A DNA stretch of 64,000 bases from Bradyrhizobium sp. CCBAU 051011 (GCF_009930815.1 NZ_CP022222.1:3700501-3764500), one strand, 5' to 3'. Shown: positions 8,745 to 16,298, counted from the stretch's first letter. Notes: generated from the sequence alone by a model not told the origin. Numbers and translations: made by a program.

Positions 8745-9290
8745 ATGCTGACGCCAGCGGAGCTGGTCTGGCTGATTGCCGCGGTGGCGAAGGGGGACGA
8801 GGCCGCTTTTGAGCGCCTGTACGCCGCCACGCGCGCGAAACTCTTCGGCGTCGTGCTCCGTATCTTGCGGCGTCAGGACCTCGCGGAGGAGGTCATTCAG
8901 GAGGCTTACGTCAAGATCTGGAACAGTGCCGGCCAGTTCAACCCGGCCCTGTCTTCGCCGATCACATGGATGGCGTCGATCGCGCGCAACCGGGCGATCG
9001 ACGTGGTGCGCAAGAAGAGCGAAAGCTCGATTGAGGAGGAGCCGGCCGCGATGGAAGTGGCAGCCGATTCGCCCGATCCGCTGACGCGGCGCGAGATGAC
9101 GGAAGAGTTGAAGCGGTTGCTGGAATGCGTCGGCCGTCTCGAGCCGGACCGGCAGAAGCTCGTGCTCCTTGCCTATTACAACGGCTGGAGCCGCGAGCAG
9201 CTCGCCGCCAAGTTCGAGACGCCAGTGAATACGGTGAAGACGTGGCTGCGCCGCAGCATGATGGATATAAGGGAGTGTCTCGGGCTCTAG
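8745..9290 (+). CDS. ECF sigma factor with RskA-type anti-sigma partner
   Basis: The 181-residue protein has sigma-70 region 2 (residues 12-80: FERLYAATRAKLFGVVLRIL, then RRQDLAEEVIQEAYVKIW) and region 4 (about 118-175: ERREMTEELKRLL... then FETPVNTVKTWLRR as the -35 recognition helix). It lacks regions 1 and 3, as expected for an extracytoplasmic-function sigma factor. The ATG at 8745 has GGGGGACG upstream. The next gene, 18 bases downstream, encodes a membrane anti-sigma protein of the RskA type, so this sigma factor resembles the SigK/ECF19 kind and is presumably held inactive until an envelope signal triggers proteolysis of the partner. Confidence 0.92.
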   Translation: MLTPAELVWLIAAVAKGDEAAFERLYAATRAKLFGVVLRILRRQDLAEEVIQEAYVKIWNSAGQFNPALSSPITWMASIARNRAIDVVRKKSESSIEEEPAAMEVAADSPDPLTRREMTEELKRLLECVGRLEPDRQKLVLLAYYNGWSREQLAAKFETPVNTVKTWLRRSMMDIRECLGL

Positions 9291-9308
9291 CGGTCCGGAT
9301 CTTGAACG

Positions 9309-10232
9309 ATGGCCCATAGCGAAGACCATATCGCGCTCGCCGCGGAATACGCGCTCGGCACTCTCGATGCCGACGAGCGCGCGCAGGTCGAGACCATGAT
9401 GGCCGTCGACACCGATTACAGCGCGCTCGTCCACGCCTGGGAATACCGGCTGGGGGTGCTGAACCAGATGGTCGGCTCCGTCGAACCGCGGCCGATCGTA
9501 TGGGAAAACATCAAGGCCGCGATCGGACATTCCACCGAGCAACGGGCGCCGCTGGTGCTGCCCGAGGCGGGGCAGCCTGCACCGACGCCTCAGCCTGCAG
9601 CCGAGCCGGTGGTGGCACCGGTCGTGGCCGAGGCGGCGCCGGCCGTACAGGACAATACGGTCGCGGACAATTCGAACGTCATCCAGTTCGCCAGTCGCGC
9701 AAAGCGCTGGCGCAATGTTGCTTCCATTGCCAGCGCGCTGGCCGCGGCGCTGGTCGCGATGCTGGCGGTGCAGGTCTATCAGCCGGATCTGTTGCCCGAG
9801 GCGCTGCGGCCAAAGCCGCGGATCCAGACGGTCGAGGTGAAGACGCCGGCGCCATCGCCGGTGCCGTCAGCGCAATATGTCGCGTTGCTGCAGCGCGACG
9901 GCGGCTCGCCCGCGTTCATCCTGACGGTCGATGCGGCGACGAAGAATTTCACCGTCCGCAAGGTCGGTGCCGACGCCGAGCCAGGCAAGAGTTTTGAGCT
10001 CTGGCTGATCTCCGACAAGCTGCCGCAACCGCGCTCGCTCGGCGTGATCGGCGGCAGCGATTTCACCGCGCGTCCGGTGTTGGCCGACTTCGAGGCCGGC
10101 ACGATCAACGCCGCGACCTATGCGGTTACCGTCGAGCAGGCCGGCGGCTCGCCGAGCGGCAAGCCGACCTCGGCGCCGATCTTTACCGGCAAGCTGATCG
10201 AGACGGTGCCGGCTGGCGCTCCGCCACGTTAA
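9309..10232 (+). CDS. RskA-type transmembrane anti-sigma factor
   Basis: The 307-residue protein has an N-terminal cytoplasmic anti-sigma domain (1-75, HIALAAEYALGTLDADERAQ), a long Pro/Ala/Val linker (about 80-130), one membrane helix at 135-157 and an extracytoplasmic RskA domain. That domain contains QYVALLQRDGGSPAFILTVD, the typical GKSFELWLISDKLPQPRSLG and a Gly-rich end. No HxxxCxxC zinc-binding motif is present, so it is the zinc-free type. It follows the sigma gene by 18 bases and should sequester it at the membrane until regulated proteolysis. Confidence 0.9.
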   Translation: MAHSEDHIALAAEYALGTLDADERAQVETMMAVDTDYSALVHAWEYRLGVLNQMVGSVEPRPIVWENIKAAIGHSTEQRAPLVLPEAGQPAPTPQPAAEPVVAPVVAEAAPAVQDNTVADNSNVIQFASRAKRWRNVASIASALAAALVAMLAVQVYQPDLLPEALRPKPRIQTVEVKTPAPSPVPSAQYVALLQRDGGSPAFILTVDAATKNFTVRKVGADAEPGKSFELWLISDKLPQPRSLGVIGGSDFTARPVLADFEAGTINAATYAVTVEQAGGSPSGKPTSAPIFTGKLIETVPAGAPPR

Positions 10233-10254
10233 GACGATCGAAATGGAGTTCGCG

Positions 10255-10431
10255 GTGCCTACCTGGCTGGGGCCACTTCTTGCTCTCTTGCTCCTCGTCG
10301 GCTTTATCGGTTTTGCGCTTCGCCAAGGCACGAAAGTGAAATCGGACAAAGATGCAAGCGATTCAGGAACAGGGACCGAATGGCTAGGCGGTGACAAATC
10401 ATCTGCTGGCGATGGGCATTCCGGACATTAG
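10255..10431 (+). CDS. small single-pass membrane protein
   Basis: The 58-residue protein has a hydrophobic N-terminal helix (WLGPLLALLLLVGFIGFAL) and a polar Gly/Ser/Asp tail containing TEWLGGDKSS. GTG 10255 is preferred over ATG 10243 because GGAG sits six bases before the GTG, whereas the ATG has no ribosome site. It follows the anti-sigma gene by 22 bases and precedes a terminator, so it is probably the third gene of the sigma operon. Similar small proteins are common in bradyrhizobia; no function is known. Confidence 0.7.
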   Translation: MPTWLGPLLALLLLVGFIGFALRQGTKVKSDKDASDSGTGTEWLGGDKSSAGDGHSGH

Positions 10432-10470
10432 GCTAAGGTACAATTCCGACGGCGCTACACCCCACAAAAA

Positions 10471-10499
10471 GAAAACGCCCGTGGGGAGCGGGCGTTTTC
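10471..10499. terminator. bidirectional intrinsic terminator
   Basis: The stem GAAAACGCCC/GGGCGTTTTC encloses a nine-base loop, so both strands have A/T-rich flanks. It can serve the sigma operon on the plus strand and the small minus-strand gene at 10593-10799. Confidence 0.85.
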
Positions 10500-10592
10500 G
10501 TAGTCAACTTGGGGGTAGTTGGGGTCTTGATTATCCACACGGCGACTTTGGGGGGCTGTAAAGAGCCGCGTGAATTCCGTGAAATCTCTCCT

Positions 10593-10799
10593 TTAGCGTA
10601 CGACTGAGTTGCCTGAGCTGGTAATCGCGACCGGCTTGCCGGCCTTCATCACGCGCGTGCTCGCGGTCTGGGTGAGACCTTCATCCGAGGTCGTGCGTGC
10701 GGAGATGCTGAACCCGGCGACCACGATACCTGCCACGAGCGCCACGACCACGATCTTGAGATGGGTCGTGCGATCTGCGCTGTAGATCGAGTGGTTCAT
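10593..10799 (-). CDS. small membrane-anchored protein
   Basis: The 68-residue protein begins MNHSIYSADRTTHLKIVVVA and has one hydrophobic segment (IVVVALVAGIVVAGFSIS, residues 16-33), followed by a polar tail with TRVMKAGKPVAIT. The start has GGAGACTTCC-like sequence upstream. It looks like one of the short hypothetical membrane proteins frequent in Bradyrhizobium genomes. No role can be assigned. Confidence 0.7.
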   Translation of the reverse strand: MNHSIYSADRTTHLKIVVVALVAGIVVAGFSISARTTSDEGLTQTASTRVMKAGKPVAITSSGNSVVR

Positions 10800-11126
10800 G
10801 GAAGTCTCCTGCCGCCTTCCCGCCTACGGATTTGTTGGATGCGTCCGCAGGTTGGTTCAACGTCTCGCGTCAGGAAACGTAGGAATCCGCCGTTCAGTTC
10901 CAAAGAGGCGATCACAAGGCGGTGAAAAGACTTGAACGGCTGCGATCAAGGAGGCGCGCGCGGGCGACGAAAATGAACGATTGTTTATCTGCTACAATAC
11001 GTTATGCCAGCCGAAGCGCTGGCGGCGCAGAATCTCGCCAATTTTCCCGATTCTAACAAACCGTTTGCATGTGGCGAAATCGCCTCGCCATTTTTACCGC
11101 TGATTTGCGCCCCGCCGCACGCCTTC
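10800..11126. other. intergenic spacer with no recognisable gene
   Basis: This 327-base gap lies between the start of the small minus-strand gene and the 3' end of flhA. It should hold the promoter of the former. No repeat, clear terminator or conserved frame was recognised. Confidence 0.5.
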
Positions 11127-13262
11127 CTAGACACTGCCGACCGTCTTCAGCCGCGCGCGCGGATGGATCTCGGCCTGCGACAAGACAGTGGTTTGCGAGC
11201 GGAAGCGTTCGACCAGCGAGCGCACGAACGGGCGGATTGCAGCCGAGGTAACCAGTACCGGCGCCTCGCCCTCGCGTGCCGCCTGCTCGAAGGCGTTGCG
11301 CACGGAGGTCATGAACTCCGACAACTTTGAGGGCTGCATCGCGAGGCTGCGCTCCTCGCCCTGACCCACGATCGATTCCGCGAACGCCTGCTCCCAGCGC
11401 GCCGACAGCGCGATCAGCGGCAGATAGCCGTTGTAGGTGGTGTTCTGCGCGCAGATCTGGCGCGCCAGCCGCGCGCGGACATGCTCGACCATGATGGTGG
11501 GGTTGCGCGAGAAGGCGAGCGCGTCCGCGATGCCTTCGAGGATGGTGGAGAGGTCGCGGATAGAGATCCGCTCGGCCAGGAGGAGCTGCAGCACGCGCTG
11601 GATGCCCGAAACCGTGACCTGGCTCGGCACGATGTCCTTGACCAGTTCACCCTGCTCCTTCGGCAGGTCCTTCAGGAGCTTCTGCACCTCGCCATAGGAC
11701 AGCAGGTCGCTCATGTTGTTCTTGAGCAGCTCGGTCAGGTGCGTCGACAGCACGGTGGCCGCATCGACAACGGTGTAGCCCTTCAGCGAGGCCTCTTCCT
11801 TCAGAGCCGCATCGACCCAGGTGGCCGGCAGGCCGAAGGTCGGCTCAACGGTGTGGATGCCGGGCACGCCGACCTGGTTACCGGCGGGGTCCATGACCAT
11901 GAACTGGTTCGGCCAGATCTTGCCGGAGCCGGCGTCCACCTCCTTGATCTTGATGACGTAGGTGTTGGCCTCGAGCTGGACGTTGTCGAGGATGCGCACC
12001 GCCGGCATCACAAAGCCCATTTCGATCGCGAGCGAGCGGCGCAGCGCCTTGATCTGTTCGGTCAGGCGGTCGGTGCCGTCAGGGCCGTTGACCAGCGGCA
12101 GCAGCGCGTAGCCGAGTTCGATCTTGAGGTCGTCGATCTTGAGGGCGGTGGCGATCGGCTCTTCGGCCGCGGCCTGGGCGGCTGCGGCTGCGAGTTCGGG
12201 CGCTGCCGCTGCGGCCGCTTCCGCCTCCCTGGCGGCGCCGTTGCGGTTGCGCGCCTTCCAGGCCAGCGCTGCGGCGCCGCCGCCGAGCGCGAGGAACGGG
12301 ATCATCGGAATGCCCGGCAGCAGCGCCAGCACCAGCATCACGCCGGCGGACATGCCGAGCGCCTGCGGATAACCCGAAAGCTGCTTCATCAGCGCCTTGT
12401 CGGCGGCACCGGTGATGCCGGCCTTCGACACCAGCAGGCCAGCGGCGGTCGAGACGATCAGCGCCGGCACCTGCGTCACCAGGCCGTCGCCGACCGTCAG
12501 GATGGTGTAGGTGCGGGCGGCATCGCCAAAGCTCATGCCCTGTTGGGCTACGCCGATGATGATGCCGCCGACGATGTTGATGAACACGATCAGCAAGCCC
12601 GCGATGGCATCGCCGCGGACGAATTTCGAGGCACCGTCCATGGCGCCGAAGAAGCCGCTTTCGTCCTCGAGTTCCTTGCGGCGTGCCTTGGCGGTCTTTT
12701 CGTCGATCAGGCCGGCGGAGAGGTCGGCGTCGATCGCCATCTGCTTGCCGGGCATCGAATCCAGCTGGAAGCGGGCGGCGACTTCGGCGATGCGGCCCGA
12801 ACCCTTGGTGATGACGACGAAGTTCACGATCACCAGAATCGCGAACACGATAATTCCGATGACGAAATTACCTGACATCACGAAATTGCCGAACGCCTCG
12901 ATGACGTGGCCGGCGGCCGCGGTGCCTTCGTGGCCGTGCGACAGGATCAACCGCGTCGAGGCCATGTTCAGCGACAGCCGCAGCATGGTCGAGATCAAGA
13001 GCACGGTCGGGAATGCGGAGAATTCCAGCGGCGCCTGGATGAACAGCGAGGTCATCAGGATCAGAATCGACACCGTGATCGAGATCGCCAGGAACAGGTC
13101 GAGCACGATCGCCGGCAGCGGCAGGATCAGCACCACCAGGATGATGAGGACGCCGAGCGCCAGCGCCAGATCGCCGCGCTTGAGGACATCGCCGATTTCG
13201 CTGAGGCTCGGAAACTTGCCGCCCGTGCCTGCGCCGCCCTGACCCGCCGTGACATCGACCAT
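11127..13262 (-). CDS. flhA: FlhA flagellar export gate protein
   Basis: The 711-residue protein forms the export gate ring of the flagellar type III apparatus. The N-terminal half has eight hydrophobic segments, beginning LALALGVLIILVVLILPLP. The conserved cytoplasmic loop is recognisable by GSGRIAEVAARFQLDSMPGK and MAIDADLSAGLIDEKTAKAR. The C-terminal cytoplasmic domain carries WPNQFMVMDPAGNQVGVPG and ends in the usual PFVRSLVERF region. ATG 13262 has GGGGGGATG upstream and gives normal length; the frame stays open to 13364 without conservation. A CtrA-like box and a hairpin lie upstream. Confidence 0.95.
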   Translation of the reverse strand: MVDVTAGQGGAGTGGKFPSLSEIGDVLKRGDLALALGVLIILVVLILPLPAIVLDLFLAISITVSILILMTSLFIQAPLEFSAFPTVLLISTMLRLSLNMASTRLILSHGHEGTAAAGHVIEAFGNFVMSGNFVIGIIVFAILVIVNFVVITKGSGRIAEVAARFQLDSMPGKQMAIDADLSAGLIDEKTAKARRKELEDESGFFGAMDGASKFVRGDAIAGLLIVFINIVGGIIIGVAQQGMSFGDAARTYTILTVGDGLVTQVPALIVSTAAGLLVSKAGITGAADKALMKQLSGYPQALGMSAGVMLVLALLPGIPMIPFLALGGGAAALAWKARNRNGAAREAEAAAAAAPELAAAAAQAAAEEPIATALKIDDLKIELGYALLPLVNGPDGTDRLTEQIKALRRSLAIEMGFVMPAVRILDNVQLEANTYVIKIKEVDAGSGKIWPNQFMVMDPAGNQVGVPGIHTVEPTFGLPATWVDAALKEEASLKGYTVVDAATVLSTHLTELLKNNMSDLLSYGEVQKLLKDLPKEQGELVKDIVPSQVTVSGIQRVLQLLLAERISIRDLSTILEGIADALAFSRNPTIMVEHVRARLARQICAQNTTYNGYLPLIALSARWEQAFAESIVGQGEERSLAMQPSKLSEFMTSVRNAFEQAAREGEAPVLVTSAAIRPFVRSLVERFRSQTTVLSQAEIHPRARLKTVGSV

Positions 13263-13404
13263 GGTAGCCGCATCCCCCCGCGACTGACGCCCGCGGGCGC
13301 CAAACGTCTTCGCGGCGGCCGAAGGGCCGCCGGTTCGAAAGTGAGGCACCGCACTGGCGTCCACGGGGTTCCTCCCGTTTTACGCGGCCGACGACACTCG
13401 ACTT

Positions 13405-13427
13405 CACCCGGCAATATTTGCCGGGTG
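13405..13427. promoter_or_regulatory. perfect hairpin upstream of flhA
   Basis: CACCCGGCAA (13405-13414) and TTGCCGGGTG (13418-13427) form a perfect ten-base inverted repeat around TAT. It lies 143 bases before the flhA start and just downstream of the CtrA-like box in the flhA direction, so it would be in the leader RNA. It could be an attenuator, an RNA-stability element or a protein site. Confidence 0.5.
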
Positions 13428-13432
13428 TATGG

Positions 13433-13448
13433 TTAGCAAAGGGTTAAC
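13433..13448. promoter_or_regulatory. candidate CtrA box upstream of flhA
   Basis: TTAG-N7-TTAAC differs by one base from the CtrA consensus TTAA-N7-TTAAC. Its position upstream of flhA, beside the CtrA-like box of fliI, suggests shared control of export genes by the neighbouring ctrA. Confidence 0.55.
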
Positions 13449-13465
13449 GGGGGATATTGGGACGG

Positions 13466-13690
13466 TCATTCCGGGATGGTCCGAAGGACCAGACCTCAGG
13501 TGTGCAATTGCACACCGGGGCTTCTCGTGCCGTATCCGAATGCTCTCCTCGCACCGAACTCATCGTACTCCGCGCAGGCGGGATACCCAGTACGCCGCGG
13601 CCCATCGGCTCTATCGCTGGCGTCTCTGGAATACTGGATCGCTGGCTGCCGCCCGGCGAAACGCGTTTTCAGCGCGTCGCAATTTGGGCA
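13466..13690. repeat. dispersed intergenic repeat block rich in palindromes
   Basis: The block starts CATTCCGGGATGGTCC. It holds a small hairpin GGTCC-GAA-GGACC (13478-13490) and a perfect 18-base palindrome GGTGTGCAATTGCACACC (13499-13516), and continues with GTCTCTGGAATACTGGATCG near 13621. Sequences of this style are recalled as common intergenic repeats of bradyrhizobia. The short frames crossing it look non-coding. Confidence 0.6.
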
Positions 13691-13904
13691 ATTGAATTAG
13701 TCACGTCCTACACCCGGAAGGTCGCGATCATGACCGCCGTCGTGCCGCTCACAGCCTGTGTGCGGAGTGCTCCCGATGGGGGGCACCTTGCGACGCGCTG
13801 CCGTCATAGTGGAGTGGTGACCCCAAGGCATGCATCAGCGGCTTTCAGCATCGCTGAGGAAGTGGGCGGTCGGTCGCAGTTCTGCGTTGGCGTCCCCCAC
13901 GCAA

Positions 13905-14036
13905 CTACTTCTTTTTGCTGGAACCCAAGATCGGTTGCCAGCCTCCGGCCTTCTGACTGGGCGCGGCGGCTATCACCTTGATCTTTTCCTTCTTGGGTTT
14001 CTTGACTTCCCGATTGCCGCGTCGCTCTTTGGCCAT
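13905..14036 (-). CDS. 43-residue Lys-rich basic protein
   Basis: The frame starts at ATG 14036 behind AGGAGGAGACCGAC and encodes MAKERRGNREVKKPKKEKIK, then a short Ala/Gly/Trp part (GGWQPILGSSKKK) and stop. It is strongly basic and probably nucleic-acid binding or disordered. Proteins of this pattern are recalled as short conserved hypotheticals in Bradyrhizobium. It is the last member of a minus-strand run of three tiny genes (14413-13905), and its frame is continuous with a one-base-shifted continuation of the gene before it. Confidence 0.7.
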   Translation of the reverse strand: MAKERRGNREVKKPKKEKIKVIAAAPSQKAGGWQPILGSSKKK

Positions 14037-14322
14037 GTCGGTCTCCTCCTGTTTTTCGAGATGATTGAATTCGTTCTCCAGGAGGACCTGCCCGCGCGGG
14101 GGTGCAGATCCTCACGTCCACATAGCCTTGGTGCAGAAGCTGCCTGGCCTTCCTGAGCGCGGCCGCCGCCGTAGCGCGGCCGAGATTTTTGCGGACGCCT
14201 TCATGATTGCCGCCGACCAGGTATTTCAATTGCGATCGCCTGGAGGCAGCTCGCGCTTGTTTTCCCAATGCGCTTGCCTTGCGCGAATGAGTGCCGGCCT
14301 CGCTATAAATTGCTTTAGGCAT
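14037..14322 (-). pseudogene. frameshifted conserved hypothetical (MPKAIYSEAG type)
   Basis: ATG 14322 opens a plausible protein with a basic, conserved-looking N-terminus: MPKAIYSEAG, then LKYLVGGNHEGVRKNLGRA and ARQLLHQGYVDVRICTP. After CTP the frame turns into arginine/glycine-rich nonsense, while removing one C from the run at 14098-14102 restores TPRGQVLLENEFNHLEKQ, which looks like real protein. Its ATG overlaps the stop of the upstream 32-residue gene by eight bases. It is therefore read as a gene with a recent one-base frameshift or a sequencing error. No function is known. Confidence 0.55.
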
Positions 14323-14413
14323 GGAGGACGGCCACCGCGATCACAATGATCACTGGAAACACTGGGATGATCACGGGCGGCACGATCCACTCGGCCAAGC
14401 CAAATTGCCGCAA
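14315..14413 (-). CDS. 32-residue membrane peptide, TTG start
   Basis: From TTG 14413, seven bases after CAGGAG, the frame reads RQFGLAEWIVPPVIIPVFPV and continues IIVIAVAVLHA to a TAA at 14315. Nearly the whole chain after residue 8 is one hydrophobic helix. The TAA overlaps the ATG of the following gene (ATGCCTAA), which supports translation of both. Short WIVPP-type membrane peptides are frequent in bradyrhizobia. The non-ATG start keeps confidence moderate. Confidence 0.5.
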   Translation of the reverse strand: MRQFGLAEWIVPPVIIPVFPVIIVIAVAVLHA

Positions 14414-14684
14414 GAGAATGCTCCTGCTTCTTTGCGCGGGAGCGCGCGGCCCTCAGTCACCGATGGATGCCATAGGAAATGCGGTGATCGCTGACCCTAC
14501 GCCGATATCCCCACAATAGCGAGCGCCACCACGCTTCCTGCCAACCGCGGCATGAGCGCGCAGGACGCGGCAAGGAATCTATTCGTCGCGCGGCAAGAAA
14601 GCGATAGCTATTGGTACTGAAGGGGCGCATGCTGCTCTCGGGGCCAACGCCCGCGCAGGCGTTTTCGAGGAAAGGCAGGCGCAA

Positions 14685-14954
14685 GTGGCTATCGTGTCCC
14701 GACGTGAAGTCGTCACCTTCAAGCACCCGTTCCGGATCAGAGGCATCGATCGCCTGTTGCCCGCCGGCGACTACGAGGTCATCACCGATCAGGAGAAAAT
14801 CGACGGACTGTCGTTCGCGGCGTTCCGTCGCGTCGCCACCATGATCATGGTGCCGGCGAAAGGCTCGCGCGGCCTCGCAACGGAGATGGTCTCGATTGGC
14901 TCGGTCGATCTGGCGGACGCGCAGCGCGTCGATGCGAGTGCTTCCGATGGCTGA
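14685..14954 (+). CDS. conserved hypothetical protein, 89 residues
   Basis: The protein starts at GTG 14685 (GAGGAAAGG upstream; GTG 14694 is an alternative) and contains VVTFKHPFRIRGIDRLLPAG followed by DYEVITDQE, a pattern recalled from short conserved hypotheticals of bradyrhizobia. It is compact, soluble and probably beta-rich. Its stop overlaps the ATG of the next gene by eight bases, so the two are translationally coupled. No function is known. Confidence 0.75.
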   Translation: MAIVSRREVVTFKHPFRIRGIDRLLPAGDYEVITDQEKIDGLSFAAFRRVATMIMVPAKGSRGLATEMVSIGSVDLADAQRVDASASDG

Positions 14955-15243
14955 CGAGCCGCTCGACCTCGATAGCCACCGTGGGATGGCGGCGCAGAAA
15001 GCGACCGACCTCCGCCGTGCGCTGGCGGAGGTGGAGACCCATGCGCTGGAATTGCGCGAGCGCCAAGCGGAGATCGAACGTCACTTGCTGTCGTTTCCCG
15101 CCGCCTCGTGGCCGGAGGCGGCCGTCAAGGCGCGCTACGTTATGACGCTGTATGCCGCAGGACTGCCGCCGGACGACACGCGGCATCGTGACCTCGTCGC
15201 CGCCATTCTTGAGGATTTTGACCGGCTCACCGAGCACGGCTGA
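14947..15243 (+). CDS. conserved hypothetical coiled-coil protein, 98 residues
   Basis: ATG 14947 lies inside the end of the previous gene (ATGGCTGA overlap). The N-terminal half is a charged helix (KATDLRRALAEVETHALELR) likely to form a coiled coil. The second half contains WPEAAVKARYVMTLYAAG and ends ILEDFDRLTEHG. No enzymatic motif is visible. It probably acts with its coupled partner. Confidence 0.7.
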   Translation: MADEPLDLDSHRGMAAQKATDLRRALAEVETHALELRERQAEIERHLLSFPAASWPEAAVKARYVMTLYAAGLPPDDTRHRDLVAAILEDFDRLTEHG

Positions 15244-15280
15244 GGCAATGATCGCGTGACGCTTCGAAGGAGTGAGACGT

Positions 15281-15476
15281 ATGACGCTCCTGCGGGTCCG
15301 CCATGGATGAGCTGGAGGGTGTGGTGCGCGCGAGAACGGGCCAGCGTGAGACGAAATTCATGCGGTTGCGTGAGCGCGTCGAAGCCTGCACCGCCGGTAA
15401 ATATCAGTTGAGCGAGTTCGAGGGGGCATCGCCCGGCATCATCCTGCGCAGTATCGACTTCCGGAAACAGCGATAG
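15281..15476 (+). pseudogene. truncated DUF1488-like gene with internal deletion
   Basis: A good start (GGAGTGAGACGT, ATG 15281) encodes only MTLLRV before the frame breaks. After SAMDELEG the other frame runs as a good homologue of the C-terminal half of the intact gene at 29856-30134 (FMRLRERVEACTAGKYQ, then EFEGASPGIILRSIDFRK against EFEGTPPGIIVRSIDFRR). About 35 codons between MTL and SAMDEL are missing and the frame is shifted, so it is a deletion derivative. An internal ATG at 15303 might still allow a 57-residue product. Confidence 0.7.
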
Positions 15477-15611
15477 CAGCTTCCCTATGTACCCTTACTT
15501 GACACACGCTAGGCGTTATTTCGGTGTAAGCTATCAGTCATCACCGCTTCGTCCATGGCAACCGTCGGTGACTGAGAGTGTTGTGCTCCCGCCGCAAACT
15601 GGGAGCGCCAC

Positions 15612-15809
15612 ATGCTCGACCCGCAACTGACCAACGAGCCTTCGCCCCGCGAGACTCTGTCCCGCTGTCCGATGTGCCAGGCCCGCGTGAAGGTGCTGCG
15701 CGTTGTGCCGGGAAGACCCGGCTTCGAGCATTGGACCTTGAGATGCTGGACCTGCGGGCTTGTCCATGAAGCCCAGACTTCCGCAGATCCGATCAAAGCC
15801 GAAGCCTGA
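15612..15809 (+). CDS. small zinc-ribbon protein
   Basis: The 65-residue protein has two CxxC knuckles, CPMC at residues 19-22 and CWTC at 45-48, separated by a basic beta-hairpin-like stretch (ARVKVLRVVPGRPGFEHWTL). That is the layout of a zinc ribbon. ATG 15612 has GGGAGCGCC upstream. It probably binds zinc and perhaps nucleic acid or protein. The target is unknown. Confidence 0.75.
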   Translation: MLDPQLTNEPSPRETLSRCPMCQARVKVLRVVPGRPGFEHWTLRCWTCGLVHEAQTSADPIKAEA

Positions 15810-15825
15810 GGCTGGTGCGCGGCCC

Positions 15826-15917
15826 CGCGCCGAAAGGCTGTCGAAAGCCATTCTCGACGTTAGCCGTCGAACTGTTTCAGGCATTCGCAGCCGACTGCCC
15901 GCGTGCAAGCCAAAGCG
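15826..15917 (+). pseudogene. decayed copy of the 61-residue gene at 21666
   Basis: The stretch aligns base by base with 21702-21793 of the intact gene: CGCGCCGAAAGGCTGTCGAA against CGCGCCGAGAGGGTCTCGAA, later TTTCAGGCATTCGCAG against CTTCAGGCATTCGCAG. A two-base deletion near 15860 destroys the frame, and no start is left. It is a partial, inactivated paralogue. Confidence 0.7.
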
Positions 15918-16049
15918 TTAGCGATGGAGTGGAGACGTTTGGTCGCCGCGCGGCAGCGCCGAATGTTCGCGTGGAAGGGACCGCAGTGAGCGTCAGTCGG
16001 GTATACGTGCCGATAGCCCTCGTCATGGACATCGAGCCAGGCTTCCCTC

Positions 16050-16298
16050 CTACTTGGAAGCTGACTTCCTCCGCTTGCTTTTGGTTGCCGGCACGTCGGC
16101 CGCATTACGCTCGTCTTCGCGCCTTCTCGCTTCCTCGGCTTCCCTCAAAGTTCGCAAGCGCGCCATGTTTTCGCGAACCGCAATAGCTCGCCGTTCGACA
16201 TCGACCAAAGCTTTTTTTCCCTCCTCGGCCGCGATCCTAAGACGATTTGCTCTCGCAATGCTTTCAGGGGAAGGTTCGCCCGATTTTCTGCTAACCAT
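16050..16298 (-). CDS. small charged helical protein, 82 residues
   Basis: ATG 16298 stands behind GAGGGGAAG. The protein is almost wholly helical and charged (ESIARANRLRIAAEEGKKAL, then MARLRTLREAEEARRREDER) and ends in the basic KSKRRKSASK. The composition suggests a nucleic-acid or nucleoid-associated role, but no known domain is recognised. Proteins with the RLRIAAEEG pattern are recalled as common in Bradyrhizobium. Confidence 0.75.
   Translation of the reverse strand: MVSRKSGEPSPESIARANRLRIAAEEGKKALVDVERRAIAVRENMARLRTLREAEEARRREDERNAADVPATKSKRRKSASK

Noticed and set aside
11481..12875. 464-residue plus-strand frame opposite flhA
   Set aside because: It is the antisense of conserved FlhA sequence, with His/Gln/Asp-rich composition.
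13466..13700. overlapping plus-strand frames as possible small genes
   Set aside because: They run through a palindromic intergenic repeat and have no ribosome site.
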